A DNA stretch of 64,000 nt from Mycobacterium kiyosense (GTDB taxonomy: Bacteria > Actinomycetota > Actinomycetes > Mycobacteriales > Mycobacteriaceae), in the NCBI GenBank assembly GCA_021654635.1, contig AP025179.1, positions 3,410,001-3,474,000 of the forward strand, in the 5' to 3' direction. The translations under genes were made by a program, and so were the position numbers. The notes beneath the pieces were generated by a model. It was not told where the DNA came from. It made no database searches and was given only the letters and a program-made list of their open reading frames with translations. Of this stretch, positions 1 to 11,834 are shown one piece after another. The stretch's first letter is position 1; each line of letters starts with the position of its first letter.

Positions 1-1
1 C

Positions 2-259
2 ATCAAGAACTTCGGCCGGCTCGACCCGGCCCGGTGGGCCGACCGCGAAATCGCCGACAACGGGCTCGGCGACAACGACGCCCTACTCGGAATCGCCACC
101 GACAGCCGCACCTTCATCTTCCAGGTGGCCACCGCGATCACCGCGAACCGGCCCATCGACGTCGAAGAAATCGGCCACGAACACATCGCCCCGGCAGTCG
201 CGAAACGCGAGTGGGTCAAGGCCGCCCTAGCCGCCACCAACGGCCTGGACGTGGATTAG
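2..259 (+). CDS. C-terminal part of a TPM-domain protein (partial)
   Basis: An open frame enters from the left edge and ends at TAG 257-259, giving about 85 residues. The sequence contains [18 protein letters not shown] followed by a helical tail with [11 protein letters not shown]. This resembles the TPM (TLP18.3/Psb32/MOLO-1) fold, found in small membrane-associated proteins sometimes assigned phosphatase activity. The start and any signal peptide lie outside the window. It converges on hisI and the two stop regions overlap by 4 bases. The family call rests on remembered motif spacing only, so function is uncertain. Confidence 0.6.
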   Translation: MKNFGRLDPARWADREIADNGLGDNDALLGIATDSRTFIFQVATAITANRPIDVEEIGHEHIAPAVAKREWVKAALAATNGLDVD

Positions 260-615
260 TCACGCTGAGCTTCGGCGTCGTCGAGCAGCACCGCGGCGTC
301 GAAGCAGCTGTGGTCGCCGGTGTGGCAGGCGCCGCCGACCTGGTCGACGCTCAACAGCACGGTGTCGCCGTCGCAATCCAGGCGCACCGAGTGCACGTGC
401 TGGGTGTGCCCGGACGTCGCACCCTTGATCCACTGCTCGCCGCGGGACCGCGAAAAATACGTGGCTTCACGCGTTTCCAGCGTTCGGGCCAGCGCGTCGT
501 CGTCCATCCAGGCCACCATCAACACGTCGCCGGTGCCGTGCTCCTGCACCACGGCGGCGATCAACCCGTCGGCGTTGCGCTTCAGCCGCGCCGCGATGCG
601 CGGGTCCAGGCTCAT
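256..615 (-). CDS. hisI: phosphoribosyl-AMP cyclohydrolase HisI
   Basis: HisI opens the purine ring of phosphoribosyl-AMP to give ProFAR, the third step of histidine synthesis. The 119-residue product has the family hallmarks: the acidic DCDGD metal loop at 80-84, and zinc-ligand cysteines C81, C97 and C104 in the block [10 protein letters not shown]. The length is typical of the monofunctional actinobacterial enzyme, which has no HisE fusion. The start ATG (613-615) overlaps the hisF stop, so it is the last, translationally coupled gene of the operon. Recognition is secure. Confidence 0.96.
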   Translation of the reverse strand: MSLDPRIAARLKRNADGLIAAVVQEHGTGDVLMVAWMDDDALARTLETREATYFSRSRGEQWIKGATSGHTQHVHSVRLDCDGDTVLLSVDQVGGACHTGDHSCFDAAVLLDDAEAQRD

Positions 616-1400
616 CGCACCGTGATCCCCTCGGCCGCCATCGCGGCCTTCACCTGCCCGATGGTCAGCTCCCGGAAGTGAAAGACGCTGGCCGCCAACA
701 CCGCATCGGCACCGGAGTCGACCGCGGGCGCGAAGTGTTCGACGGCTCCCGCCCCGCCGCTGGCGATCACCGGCACCGTCACCGCCGCGCGCACCGCCCG
801 CAGCATCGGCAGGTCGAAGCCGGCCTTGGTGCCGTCGGCGTCCATCGAATTGAGCAGGATCTCCCCCACCCCCAACCCCGCGCCGCGCGCCGCCCACTGG
901 ACCGCGTCGATGCCGGTGCCGCGCCGGCCGCCGTGGGTGGTGACCTCCCAGCCCGACGGCGTCGGTTCCGAACCGGCCGGGACCGTGCGCGCGTCGACCG
1001 ACAGCACGATGCACTGCGAGCCGAATTGCCGTGCCATCTCGGCCAACAGGTCCGGGCGTGCGATCGCGGCGGTGTTCACCGAGACTTTGTCGGCGCCCGC
1101 GCGCAGCAGCACGTCGACGTCGGCCACCGTGCGCACCCCGCCGCCCACCGTCAGCGGGATGAAAACCTGCTCCGCGGTGCGGCGCACCACGTCGAGCATG
1201 GTGGCGCGACCCGAGGCGGAGGCGGTGACATCCAGGAAGGTCAGTTCGTCGGCGCCCTCGGCGTCGTAGGCAGCGGCGAGTTCGACGGGATCGCCTGCAT
1301 CCCTGAGGTTTTCGAAGTTAACCCCCTTGACGACGCGACCGGCGTCCACGTCCAGGCACGGGATCACCCGCACCGCAAGATCATTGGCGTCGTGCAACAT
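612..1400 (-). CDS. hisF: imidazole glycerol phosphate synthase cyclase subunit HisF
   Basis: HisF is the (beta/alpha)8 cyclase half of IGP synthase. It takes ammonia from HisH and converts PRFAR to IGP and AICAR. The 262-residue protein starts at ATG 1398-1400. The catalytic Asp lies in [10 protein letters not shown] (D17), and the second catalytic Asp in CIVLSVDAR. The phosphate-binding segments TVGGGVR and IASGGAG are intact. The start overlaps the impA stop as ATGA. The start was chosen because upstream in-frame sequence belongs to impA read in another frame. Confidence 0.97.
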   Translation of the reverse strand: MLHDANDLAVRVIPCLDVDAGRVVKGVNFENLRDAGDPVELAAAYDAEGADELTFLDVTASASGRATMLDVVRRTAEQVFIPLTVGGGVRTVADVDVLLRAGADKVSVNTAAIARPDLLAEMARQFGSQCIVLSVDARTVPAGSEPTPSGWEVTTHGGRRGTGIDAVQWAARGAGLGVGEILLNSMDADGTKAGFDLPMLRAVRAAVTVPVIASGGAGAVEHFAPAVDSGADAVLAASVFHFRELTIGQVKAAMAAEGITVR

Positions 1401-2212
1401 CAGAAGTCCTCCGGCTGGCCGGTGCTGCGCAGGATGTCGAGCATCTCCGCGTGTATGCCGGGCGCGGCGGCCAGCGCCGACCGCGACGCCGGGGTCCACG
1501 GCCGGCCGGCCAGGTCGGTGACGATGCCGCCCGCGGCCCGCACCAAGGCGACACCGGCGGCGTGATCCCACACGTGACTACCGAAACTGATTGCCCCACC
1601 GAGTATTCCGTCGGCGACATAGGCGAGGTCGAGGCCGGTGGAGCCGTGCATCCGCAACCGCGACGACATCCGGCTCAGGTTCTCCAGCACCGCCAGACGG
1701 TACTGGCCGGGAAAGCGGCCACGCGAGTCCGCGCTGAACGATCCCGCCGCCACCAGCGCATCGGACAACTCGGCGCGCACCAGATTGGGTTGCGGCACAC
1801 CGTTTTTCAGCAGCGGACCGCCGGTGATCGCGGTGTAGCGCTGGTTGGTGAACGGTAGCCAGGTCAGCCCGGCCACCGGTTCGCCGTCGCGCAGCAGCCC
1901 CAGCAGGATCCCGGCCAGCGGCGAGCCGGCGGCATAGTTGAAGGTGCCGTCGATCGGGTCCAGTACCCACACCCACGGCGAGTCGACGTCGGCGCCACCG
2001 AACTCCTCGCCGTGCACCTCGATTCCGGTGGCCGCCACCAGGGCGTCGACGACCTGCCGCTCGATCGCCAGATCCACCTCGGTGGCGAAGTCGTTGCCTT
2101 TCTTGGCGACCGCCGAATCGGCCCGGTGGCCCGCCAGGAACGGCTCGACCGCGTCGTCGAGGACCGCCGCCGCCCGTTCGACCAGCGAGTCCAGCGAGAA
2201 ATTTCGCTCCAT
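1400..2212 (-). CDS. impA: inositol monophosphatase family protein ImpA
   Basis: This 270-residue protein belongs to the Mg2+/Li+-sensitive inositol monophosphatase family. Motif 1, [10 protein letters not shown], puts metal ligands at D85 and D88, after E69/E70 in HGEEF. The C-terminal motif WDHAAG is also present. Its place between priA and hisF is conserved in mycobacteria, where it is called impA. Because actinobacterial his operons need a histidinol-phosphate phosphatase, that role is a plausible alternative to inositol phosphate hydrolysis, but sequence alone does not decide. It is coupled to hisF by ATGA. Confidence 0.93.
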   Translation of the reverse strand: MERNFSLDSLVERAAAVLDDAVEPFLAGHRADSAVAKKGNDFATEVDLAIERQVVDALVAATGIEVHGEEFGGADVDSPWVWVLDPIDGTFNYAAGSPLAGILLGLLRDGEPVAGLTWLPFTNQRYTAITGGPLLKNGVPQPNLVRAELSDALVAAGSFSADSRGRFPGQYRLAVLENLSRMSSRLRMHGSTGLDLAYVADGILGGAISFGSHVWDHAAGVALVRAAGGIVTDLAGRPWTPASRSALAAAPGIHAEMLDILRSTGQPEDF

Positions 2213-2226
2213 CGCGCAGCTGTTCC

Positions 2227-2961
2227 CTATTCCCGCACCGCGGCCAGCGCCTGCGGCAAGGTGAAGCGCCCGGCGTAGAGCGCCTTGCCCACGATGGCGC
2301 CCTCGACGCCACGATCGGTCAGTGTCGCGATGGCGCGCAGGTCGTCCAGACTGGACACCCCGCCGGAGGCGATCACCGGCGCCTCGGTGCGCTCGGCGAC
2401 CGCCGCCAGCAGCTCGAGGTTGGGACCGCCCAGCGTGCCGTCCTTGGTGACGTCGGTGACGACGTAACGCGAGCACCCTTCGCCGTTGAGCCGGTCCAGC
2501 ACCTGCCACAGGTCCCCGCCGTCGGTCTCCCAGCCGCGTCCGCGCAGCCGGTGTCGGCCGTCGACGATCTGGACGTCCAGGCCCACTGCGACCTTCTCGC
2601 CGTGCTCGGCGATCGCGCGGGCACACCACTGCGGGTTCTCCAGCGCCGCGGTGCCCAGGTTGACCCGGGCGCAGCCGGTGGCCAGCGCGGCGGCCAGCGA
2701 ATCGTCGTCGCGGATGCCGCCGGACAGCTCCACCTGTACGTCCAGCTTGCCCACCACGTCGGCGAGCAGTTCGCGGTTGGATCCGCGCCCGAACGCGGCG
2801 TCCAGGTCGACCAGGTGGATCCAGTCGGTGCCGTCGCGCTGCCAACCCAGGGCGGCATCCAGCGCCGAACCGTATTCGGTCTCACTACCGGCCTTGCCCT
2901 GCACCAGGCGCACGGCCCGTCCCTCGACCACATCGACCGCGGGCAACAGAATCAGCGACAT
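2227..2961 (-). CDS. priA: bifunctional phosphoribosyl isomerase PriA (HisA/TrpF)
   Basis: This is the isomerase for ProFAR in histidine synthesis. In mycobacteria and streptomycetes the same enzyme (PriA) also isomerises phosphoribosyl anthranilate for tryptophan, because a separate trpF is absent. The 244-residue beta/alpha barrel shows D10 in [10 protein letters not shown]18 in RAVRLVQG and the second catalytic Asp in VVTDVTKDG. It starts at ATG 2959-2961, two bases after the hisH stop. The dual activity is family knowledge, not visible from this window. Confidence 0.95.
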   Translation of the reverse strand: MSLILLPAVDVVEGRAVRLVQGKAGSETEYGSALDAALGWQRDGTDWIHLVDLDAAFGRGSNRELLADVVGKLDVQVELSGGIRDDDSLAAALATGCARVNLGTAALENPQWCARAIAEHGEKVAVGLDVQIVDGRHRLRGRGWETDGGDLWQVLDRLNGEGCSRYVVTDVTKDGTLGGPNLELLAAVAERTEAPVIASGGVSSLDDLRAIATLTDRGVEGAIVGKALYAGRFTLPQALAAVRE

Positions 2962-2963
2962 GG

Positions 2964-3584
2964 CTACAGGCCCTCGACCCAGTTGTGCAGCACGGCCGCT
3001 CCGGCGTCCCCGCTCTTCTCCGGGTGGAACTGGGTCGCCGACAGCGGCCCGTCCTCGACGGCCGCCAGAAACGGCACCTGGTGTGTCGCCCACGTCAACA
3101 TCGCCTCGGCTGAACCTTCCCACCGCTGCGCGGCGTAGGAGTGTACGAAATAGAACCGGGTGTCGGCGCTGAGCCCGTTGAACAGCACGCTGCCCGGCGC
3201 AGCCTGCACCACGTTCCAGCCCATGTGCGGGATCACCGGGGCGTCCAGCCGGGTCACCGCGCCGGGCCACTGACCGCAACCCGTTGTCTGGACCCCGAAT
3301 TCGACGCCGCGGGCGAACAGGATCTGCATGCCCACGCACACGCCCAGCACCGGCGCGCCGGCGGCCACCCGCTGGGCGATGATACGTTCGCCGTCGATTT
3401 TGCGCAGGCCGGTCATGCACGCCTCGAAGGCGCCCACACCGGGCACCACCAGGCCGTCGGCGGCCAAAGCCTGCTCCGCGTCGGCGGTCACCTCGACCGC
3501 GGCACCGACCCGCTCCAGCGCTCGTTGAGCCGAGCGCAGATTTCCGGAGCCGTAGTCCAGCACTACGACAGATTTACTTGTCAC
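2964..3584 (-). CDS. hisH: imidazole glycerol phosphate synthase glutaminase subunit HisH
   Basis: HisH is the class I glutamine amidotransferase that hydrolyses glutamine and passes ammonia to HisF. All three catalytic residues are visible in the 206-residue protein: C83 in LGVCVGMQ, and H187 and E189 in QFHPEKSG. Length is normal. The start ATG overlaps the hisB stop (3581-3583), indicating translational coupling inside the his operon. Confidence 0.97.
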   Translation of the reverse strand: MTSKSVVVLDYGSGNLRSAQRALERVGAAVEVTADAEQALAADGLVVPGVGAFEACMTGLRKIDGERIIAQRVAAGAPVLGVCVGMQILFARGVEFGVQTTGCGQWPGAVTRLDAPVIPHMGWNVVQAAPGSVLFNGLSADTRFYFVHSYAAQRWEGSAEAMLTWATHQVPFLAAVEDGPLSATQFHPEKSGDAGAAVLHNWVEGL

Positions 3585-4201
3585 AAAACACCTTTGGTGG
3601 ACGGCACACCCGAAACCTTGGGGTCGAACTCGACGGCGTGGCGCAGTGCACGGGCCACCGCCTTGTATTCCGCCTCGGTGATGTGGTGCGGGTCGCGGCC
3701 GTAGAGCACCCGGACGTGCAGCGCGATGCGGGCGTTCATCGCCAGCGATTCGAACACATGCCGGTTGATCACGGTGTGGTAGGGCACCGAGTTACCGGCA
3801 ATCGTGAAGTGCTGCAAGTGATCCGGCTCACCGGTGTGCACGCAGTAGGGGCGACCCGATACGTCGACGGCGGCGTGCGCCAGCGTCTCGTCCATCGGAA
3901 TGAAGGCGTCGCCGAAGCGCCGGATCCCCTTCTTGTCGCCCAGCGCCTTGCCCAGCGCCTGGCCCAGCGCGATCGCGGTGTCCTCGACGGTGTGGTGCGC
4001 CTCGATCTCGACATCGCCCTTGGTGCGCACCGTCAGGTCGAAGCTGGCGTGACTGCCCAGCGCGGTCAGCATGTGGTCGAAGTACGGGACGCCGGTGTCG
4101 ATGTGGACCTGACCGGCGCCGTCGAGGTCGAGTTCGATGATGATGTCGGATTCTTTGGTGCGACGCTCGATGCGCGCGCGCCTGGGCTCAGGGCTGGTCA
4201 C
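3581..4201 (-). CDS. hisB: imidazoleglycerol-phosphate dehydratase HisB
   Basis: HisB dehydrates IGP to imidazole acetol phosphate using two manganese ions. The 206-residue protein carries the duplicated histidine-rich repeats typical of the family: the first around [11 protein letters not shown] and EAHHTVED, the second around [13 protein letters not shown] and [13 protein letters not shown]. It is the monofunctional form, without a fused phosphatase. The start at 4199-4201 lies 7 bases after the hisC stop. It is the third gene of the histidine operon. Confidence 0.97.
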   Translation of the reverse strand: MTSPEPRRARIERRTKESDIIIELDLDGAGQVHIDTGVPYFDHMLTALGSHASFDLTVRTKGDVEIEAHHTVEDTAIALGQALGKALGDKKGIRRFGDAFIPMDETLAHAAVDVSGRPYCVHTGEPDHLQHFTIAGNSVPYHTVINRHVFESLAMNARIALHVRVLYGRDPHHITEAEYKAVARALRHAVEFDPKVSGVPSTKGVL

Positions 4202-4208
4202 GGAACTC

Positions 4209-6698
<2,490 letters not shown>

Positions 6699-6747
6699 TC
6701 AAGTCGATATCCGCCCGGTACAGTCCCGCATAACAGAGGAGTCAGCC

Positions 6748-7161
6748 ATGTCAGCACGGGATCGACACCCCAACAACGCCCCCGGGATCCCGATGGTCTT
6801 CCCGGTGTGGTTCGAGAACCTCCAAGTCAAGTACTTGAACCCGCTGTTCAAGCCGGTCGCCCGCTACCTGCCGGGCACTGCGACCATCGAGCACCGCGGC
6901 CGCAAGTCCGGCAAGCCCTATCAGACCATCGTCACCACCTACCGCAAGGGCAACGTGCTGGCGATCGCGCTGGGCCACGGCAAGACCGACTGGGTGAAGA
7001 ACGTGCTGGCGGCCGGCGAGGCTGACCTGCACTATGCGCGGCGCAGCGTGCATCTCGTCAATCCGCGCATCCTGCCGGCCGGCACCCCCGGCGATGACCT
7101 GCCCTGGCCGGCCCGCGCCCAGTTGCGCCGGATGGCGGTCTTCGTGGCCGATATCGCCTGA
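6748..7161 (+). CDS. deazaflavin (F420)-dependent nitroreductase family protein
   Basis: The 137-residue protein belongs to the split-barrel family of small F420H2-dependent quinone/nitro reductases, widespread in mycobacteria. The diagnostic block is [17 protein letters not shown] at 46-62, which contacts the cofactor phosphates in relatives. It is preceded by the helix FEN...[12 protein letters not shown] 6748 is supported by AGAGGA seven bases upstream. It is divergent from hisD, an arrangement conserved in mycobacteria (Rv1598c position). The physiological substrate cannot be inferred. Confidence 0.85.
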   Translation: MSARDRHPNNAPGIPMVFPVWFENLQVKYLNPLFKPVARYLPGTATIEHRGRKSGKPYQTIVTTYRKGNVLAIALGHGKTDWVKNVLAAGEADLHYARRSVHLVNPRILPAGTPGDDLPWPARAQLRRMAVFVADIA

Positions 7162-7222
7162 CCGGGGCAGCGGATCTCCCACCGCGCCCGGAGCTACCCC
7201 GCCTCGCGTGAACCGACCCCCG

Positions 7223-7292
7223 CCTCGCGTGAACTGGTGGCGGTCGGAAGGCGCTTTTGCCGCCCTGATTTCACGTCAGGCCCGGGCTGGCA
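7223..7292. repeat. short palindromic intergenic repeat, copy A
   Basis: A 70-base element with imperfect inverted ends: TCGCGTGAAC near the left end and ATTTCACGT towards the right. It aligns closely with copy B at 26549-26617, including the flank GGC...CTGGCA. A 13-base piece of the left arm, GCCTCGCGTGAAC, is directly repeated at 7201-7213. It lies in the gap between two convergent genes. No coding frame is supported in 7162-7344. Confidence 0.7.
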
Positions 7293-7344
7293 GCGAAAGC
7301 GCAGGGGGGACGGAACGCAGAGGCGACGGGGCGAAAACAGGCGC

Positions 7345-8202
7345 TCACATATCCAGGCCGATGTCGAGCACCCGCACCGAATGCGTCAGCGCTCCTACGG
7401 CCAGAAAGTCAACACCCGTCTGCGCGTAGGTGGCGGCCGTTTCCAGGCTGAGCCCGCCCGATGATTCCAGCAGTACGCCCGGGGCCCGAGCGTCGCGGCG
7501 CTGCACCGCGGTCTGGGTCTGCCAGACCGGGAAATTGTCCAGCAGGACCAACTCAGGCTTCTCCGGCAACACCTCGTCGAGTTGCTCGAGGGAGTCGACC
7601 TCCACCTCGCAGGTCAGCTCGGGCGCGTGGGTCCGCACCGCGCGCAGCGCCTTGACCACCGATCCGGCCGCCGCCACGTGGTTGTCCTTGATCAGCGCCG
7701 CATCACCCAGGCCCAGCCGGTGGTTGACACCACCGCCGACGCGCACCGCGTATTTCTGCAAAGCGCGCAGACCGGGCAGCGTCTTGCGGGTGTCACGGAT
7801 CTTGGCTTTGGTGCCGCTCACCGCCTCCACCCAGGCCGCGGTCGCGGTGGCGATGCCGGACAGGTGGCACACCAGGTTCAGCATGGTTCGCTCGGCCGTC
7901 AGCAGGCCCTGGGTCTCGGCCTGCACGGTCAGCAGCGGCTGGCCGGCCTGCAGCCGGGTACCGTCCTCGACGCGGTGCAGCACCTGGTAGCCGCGGCTGC
8001 CGATCACCTCGTCGAGCACCAGCAAGGCCACCTCGACCCCGGCGGCCACGCCCGCCTCTCGCGGCACCATCGATGCGGTGGCCACCGTACCGGCGGCCAC
8101 CGTCGCCAAGGTGGTGGCGTCCGGCCCGTAGCGGAGGTCTTCGACGAGACCGCGCCGGATGGTTTCGCGTGCGTCGGCCCGCTCGGCGTCGTCGAGGATC
8201 AT
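7345..8202 (-). CDS. nadC: nicotinate-nucleotide pyrophosphorylase (quinolinate phosphoribosyltransferase) NadC
   Basis: NadC condenses quinolinate with PRPP to nicotinate mononucleotide, completing de novo entry to NAD. The 285-residue protein is the expected mycobacterial length. It has the family blocks RDTRKTLPGLR, GGGVNHR and IKDNH. Its start ATG (8200-8202) overlaps the nadB TGA, so it is the third gene of a coupled nadABC operon. No internal lesion is seen here, unlike nadA and nadB. Confidence 0.96.
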   Translation of the reverse strand: MILDDAERADARETIRRGLVEDLRYGPDATTLATVAAGTVATASMVPREAGVAAGVEVALLVLDEVIGSRGYQVLHRVEDGTRLQAGQPLLTVQAETQGLLTAERTMLNLVCHLSGIATATAAWVEAVSGTKAKIRDTRKTLPGLRALQKYAVRVGGGVNHRLGLGDAALIKDNHVAAAGSVVKALRAVRTHAPELTCEVEVDSLEQLDEVLPEKPELVLLDNFPVWQTQTAVQRRDARAPGVLLESSGGLSLETAATYAQTGVDFLAVGALTHSVRVLDIGLDM

Positions 8203-9789
8203 CAGCCCACCGCCGCCAGCGCCTCCGCCTGTACCGTGTCGCAGGACCCGGGAGCCAGCCGGACCAGCAGGCTGCGGCCTTGCGCGGCGCAGGTTTCCGG
8301 GTATTCGGCCCGGTGGTGGCAACCGCGGCTCTCGGTGCGGGCCAGGGCGGCGGCGGCCACGGTCCGGGCGGCCAGGGCCAGCGCAACGTCCTCGGCTGCG
8401 AAGCGATCCGAGACTTCGCGCACCGGCGCGGCGTCGAGCATTTCGGCCAGCCGGTGCAGTCCGGCGGCGTCGCGCACCACCGACGCGTCCCGGCTCATCG
8501 CCCGCTGCAGATCGCCGCGCTGCGGAGCGGTGTGGGTGATCGGTTCGGGCATCGCCGCCCGGGGACGCCCGGCGGCTGCGGCGTGCGCGGCGGCGAGTTT
8601 GCCGGACCGGCCGCCGACCACCAGACCTTCCAGCAGGCTGTTGGAGGCCAGCCGGTTGGCGCCGTGCATGCCGGTACGCGCTACTTCACCGGCCGCGTAG
8701 AGCCCGGCGAGTTCGGTCTGGCCGTACACGTCGGTGACCAGGCCACCGCAGCTGCTGTAGTGGGCGCCGGGAACGATCGGAATGGGTTGGCGCACAGGGT
8801 CGATGCCGGCCGCCCGGCAGGAGGCCGTGACGGTCGGGAACCGCGCACCGAAACCCGGGATGCCGCGGGCGTCCAGGTACGCGCACGGGTCGCCGGTGGC
8901 CTTCAGCCGCGCGTCGATGGCGGCTGCGACCACGTCGCGGGGAGCCAGATCGCCCATTGGATGCACCCCCGGCGGTGATCGAATTGCCTTGCCGGTCAAT
9001 CAATATGGCGCCTTCGCCGCGGATCGCTTCGGTGATCAACGGACGCCGCCCACCGCCGCGCGACGCGTCGAAAAGCATGGTGGGGTGGAACTGGATGAAT
9101 TCGAGATCGCTGACCGGCACACCCGCCCACAACCCCAGCGCGATACCGTCGCCGGTGGATCCGTCGGGATTGGTGGTCGCGCTGTAGAGGTGGCCGAGCC
9201 CGCCGGTGGCCAGGATCACCGCGGGGGCGTGAATGATGCCGCAGCCGTCCGGACGGCGCACCAGCACCCCGGTCACCGCGGAATCGTCGTGCAGCACCCG
9301 CAGCGCCACGTGCGAGCTGCGGATGTCCAGCGCGCGGGCCGCGTGATCCAGGGTGCGCTGCACCTCGGCGCCGGTGGCGTCGCCGCCGGCGTGTACGACG
9401 CGGCGCCGCGAGTGCCCGCCCTCGCGTGTCACGTCCCAGCCGCCGGACACCGATTCGTCGAATCGTGCTCCGGCACCGACTAATTCGGTGACCGCGCGGT
9501 AGCCGTCGGCGACGATCGAGTAGACCGCGTCGGGGTCGCACAGGCCCGCGCCGGCGGCCAGGGTGTCGGCGACATGCGCGTCGATCGAATCGTCGTTGTC
9601 GGGCAACACCACCGCGATGCCGCCTTGGGCGTAGTGCGTGGCGGTCACCCCGTGCAGTTGGGCCGACTTGTTCAGGACGACGACCCGCCGGCCGGCGCGG
9701 TGCGCGGCCAGCGCCGCGGCCAGCCCGGCCACTCCCATGCCGATCACCACGACATCGGCGCGGTCCTGCCAGAGCGGGGCGGTCGTCAT
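8202..9789 (-). CDS. nadB: L-aspartate oxidase NadB (interrupted by one frame shift)
   Basis: NadB is the FAD enzyme that oxidises aspartate to iminoaspartate for NadA. The FAD-binding motif is [15 protein letters not shown] near the N-terminus. [17 protein letters not shown] and [19 protein letters not shown] are classic NadB blocks. The frame breaks at a run of five C (8966-8970). With four C the protein reads [13 protein letters not shown] and continues to the stop for 528 residues, normal for the family. The upstream and downstream frames overlap cleanly. I read this as one indel, probably a sequencing error. Its start overlaps the nadA stop. Confidence 0.9.
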
Positions 9790-10891
9790 TCGCCACCGCC
9801 GGGCTGGCCGATGGCGATCATCCGCTGCACGCTGCGCCGGCCTGCGGCCGCGGTGTCGGGGTCGACGTGCACCTCGTCGGCGCCGTCGAGCAGGCAGCGC
9901 AGCAGCGCGGCCGGGGTGATCATCTTCATGTACTTGCACGAGGCGCGGTCGTTGACCGCCTGGAAGTCGACGTCCGGTGCGGCCCTGCGCAATTGGTGCA
10001 GCATGCCGACCTCGGTGGCGACCAGGACCTTGCGGGCGCGGGTGGCGTGCGCGGCGTCGAGCATGCCGCCGGTGGACAGGATCTTGACCCGCTCGGCGGG
10101 GAACGCACCCTCCCCGGCCAGATACAAAGCCGAGGTGGCACAACCACATTCGGGGTGGACGAACAGTTCGGCATCCGGATTGGCCCGCGCCTGCTCGGTC
10201 AGTTCGTCGCCGTTGATCCCGGCGTGCACGTGGCATTCGCCGGCCCACACGTGCAGGTTGGTGCGGCCGGTCACCCGGCGCACGTGGGCGCCGAGGAACT
10301 GGTCGGGGCAGAACAGCACCTCTCGATCCGGGTCGATGGAGGCCACCACGTCCACCGCGTTGGAGGAGGTGCAGCAGATGTCGGTGAGCGCCTTCACATC
10401 CGCGGTGGTGTTGACGTAGGACACGACGACCGCGCCGGGGTGCTCGTCCTTCCAGGCGCGCAGTTCGGCGGGCGTGATCGAGTCGGCCAGTGAGCAGCCG
10501 GCCCGTTGGTCGGGGATCAGCACCGTCTTCTCCGGGCTGAGGATCTTGGCGGTCTCGGCCATGAAGTGCACCCCCGCAGAACACGATGGTGTCCTCGGGC
10601 GCCTCGGCCGCGATCCTCGACAGGGCCAGCGAGTCCCCCCACGTGATCGGCGACGTCCTGGATCGCGGGCAGTTGGTAGTTGTGCGCCAGCACGGTGGCG
10701 CCGCGCAGCCGCGCCAGGCGGCGGATTTCGGCGGCCCACCGGGCGTCACCCTCGACCCCGGTGTAACCGGTGGGCGTGCTGACGATCCGGTCGGCCAATT
10801 CCTCGCAGATGGCGCCGAGCTGCGGCGCCGTGCTGAGCCGCGCTTGCGATCGCCGCGTAGCAAGCGTGTCCATGCGATTCAAGACCGTCAT
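9786..10891 (-). CDS. nadA: quinolinate synthase NadA (interrupted by two frame shifts)
   Basis: NadA is the 4Fe-4S enzyme that condenses iminoaspartate with DHAP to quinolinate. Recognisable blocks are LAHNYQLP, the cysteine-bearing [23 protein letters not shown] and [12 protein letters not shown]. Two single-base gains break the frame: C6 at 10635-10640 (five C gives VADHVGDSLALS) and C5 at 10571-10575 (four C gives FCGVHFMAE). The restored product is about 367 residues from ATG 10889-10891, slightly longer at the N-terminus than I recall for M. tuberculosis. It is the first gene of nadABC and faces the nrtR operator. Confidence 0.9.
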
Positions 10892-10914
10892 GGGGGCTCC
10901 TTTCACACCAGGAG

Positions 10915-10937
10915 GTTTTCGACTTATAATCGAAAAC
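10915..10937. promoter_or_regulatory. palindromic operator between nadA and nrtR (probable NrtR box)
   Basis: A 23-base element has perfect 8-base arms, GTTTTCGA (10915-10922) and TCGAAAAC (10930-10937), around a 7-base AT-rich core. It directly abuts the nrtR start codon and lies 24 bases upstream of nadA. Nudix-type NrtR repressors control NAD synthesis genes in bacteria, including mycobacteria, so this is the natural site for autoregulation and nadABC repression. The palindrome is observed; the identity of its binder is inferred. Confidence 0.75.
10925..10930 (+). promoter_or_regulatory. -10 box for a probably leaderless nrtR transcript
   Basis: A perfect TATAAT sits 7 bases upstream of the nrtR ATG. 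Transcription would begin at or very near the start codon, a common leaderless layout in mycobacteria. The box lies inside the operator core, so repressor binding would block it. No clear -35 was assigned. Confidence 0.55.
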
Positions 10938-11642
10938 ATGCCACATGGTAGCACTCGCCACGAAGTGCTCGCGGTCGTGTTCCAGGTTCGGATGGTTACC
11001 GCGGCCACACCATCCGGAAAACCGCAGCTGAACGTGCTGTTATGGCAGCGTGCCCAGGATCCGCAGCGCGGCGCGTGGTCGCTGCCGGGCGGTCAGTTGC
11101 GCGCCGACGAGGACATGACCACCTCGGTGCGACGCCAGCTGGCCGAAAAGGTCGACCTGCGCGAGCTGGCCCACCTGGAACAACTCGCGGTGTTCTCCGA
11201 TCCGCACCGAGTGCCGGGCGGCCGGGTGATCGCGTCCACCTTCCTGGGACTGGTGCCCTCCCCCGCCACGCCCGAACTCCCCGCCGACACCCGGTGGCAT
11301 CCGGTGAACGCGCTACCCGAGATGGCATTCGACCACGGCCCGATGGTGACCCACGCGCACGCCCGGCTGGTCGCCAAGATGTCCTACACGAACATTGGAT
11401 TCGCTTTGGCGCCAAAGGAATTCGCACTCTCCACGCTGCGCGACATCTACGGTGCCGCGCTCGGCTACCAGGTCGATGCCACCAACCTGCAGCGGGTACT
11501 GGCCCGCCGCAACGTCATCACCGCGACCGGCACCATCGCCCAGTCCGGCCGCAGCGGTGGCCGCCCCGCCGCCCTGTACCGGTTCACCGACTCCCAGTTG
11601 CGGGTGACCGACGAGTTCGCCGCGCTGCGCCCGCCCGGTTGA
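10938..11642 (+). CDS. nrtR: NrtR-type transcriptional regulator of NAD synthesis (Nudix-like plus winged helix)
   Basis: The 234-residue protein has an N-terminal Nudix-like domain (about 1-135) and a C-terminal winged-helix region (about 150-230, with [16 protein letters not shown]). The Nudix box is degenerate: after GGQL the usual RE..EE is RRQLAEK, so hydrolysis is doubtful and a ligand-sensing role fits. This is the NrtR family layout. It is divergent from nadABC with a shared palindromic operator, and the same position in M. tuberculosis is Rv1593c. ATG 10938 was chosen over longer in-frame starts because a consensus -10 box lies just before it. Confidence 0.88.
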   Translation: MPHGSTRHEVLAVVFQVRMVTAATPSGKPQLNVLLWQRAQDPQRGAWSLPGGQLRADEDMTTSVRRQLAEKVDLRELAHLEQLAVFSDPHRVPGGRVIASTFLGLVPSPATPELPADTRWHPVNALPEMAFDHGPMVTHAHARLVAKMSYTNIGFALAPKEFALSTLRDIYGAALGYQVDATNLQRVLARRNVITATGTIAQSGRSGGRPAALYRFTDSQLRVTDEFAALRPPG

Positions 11643-11721
11643 GAGACCGGCGCGGCGCGACACGCCGGTTTCGATTCGGCGTACGCCACCTGTACATTGT
11701 CTAAGAGATGATTAAGAGCCG

Positions 11722-11744
11722 GCGGGCGCATGCCACGCGCCCGC
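11722..11744 (+). terminator. GC hairpin downstream of nrtR
   Basis: The perfect 8-base arms GCGGGCGC and GCGCCCGC are separated by 7 bases, about 80 bases after the nrtR stop and 90 before the lipase start. There is no T-rich tail, so it is either a mycobacterial-style terminator without a U-tract or a leader hairpin of the lipase gene. Confidence 0.35.
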
Positions 11745-11834
11745 GGTGAACTCTTCCGGCTGACAGCACTGCACTTGATCCGGGATCGACGGCGCGCAAC
11801 TCGCGCGAACCGAGTGGACGTGAAGGGAATGTTG

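Noticed and set aside
8966..10640. Programmed ribosomal frameshifting in nadA and nadB
   Set aside because: Events sit at simple C runs, differ from known slippery heptamers, recur in unrelated genes and always restore the standard protein by one base.
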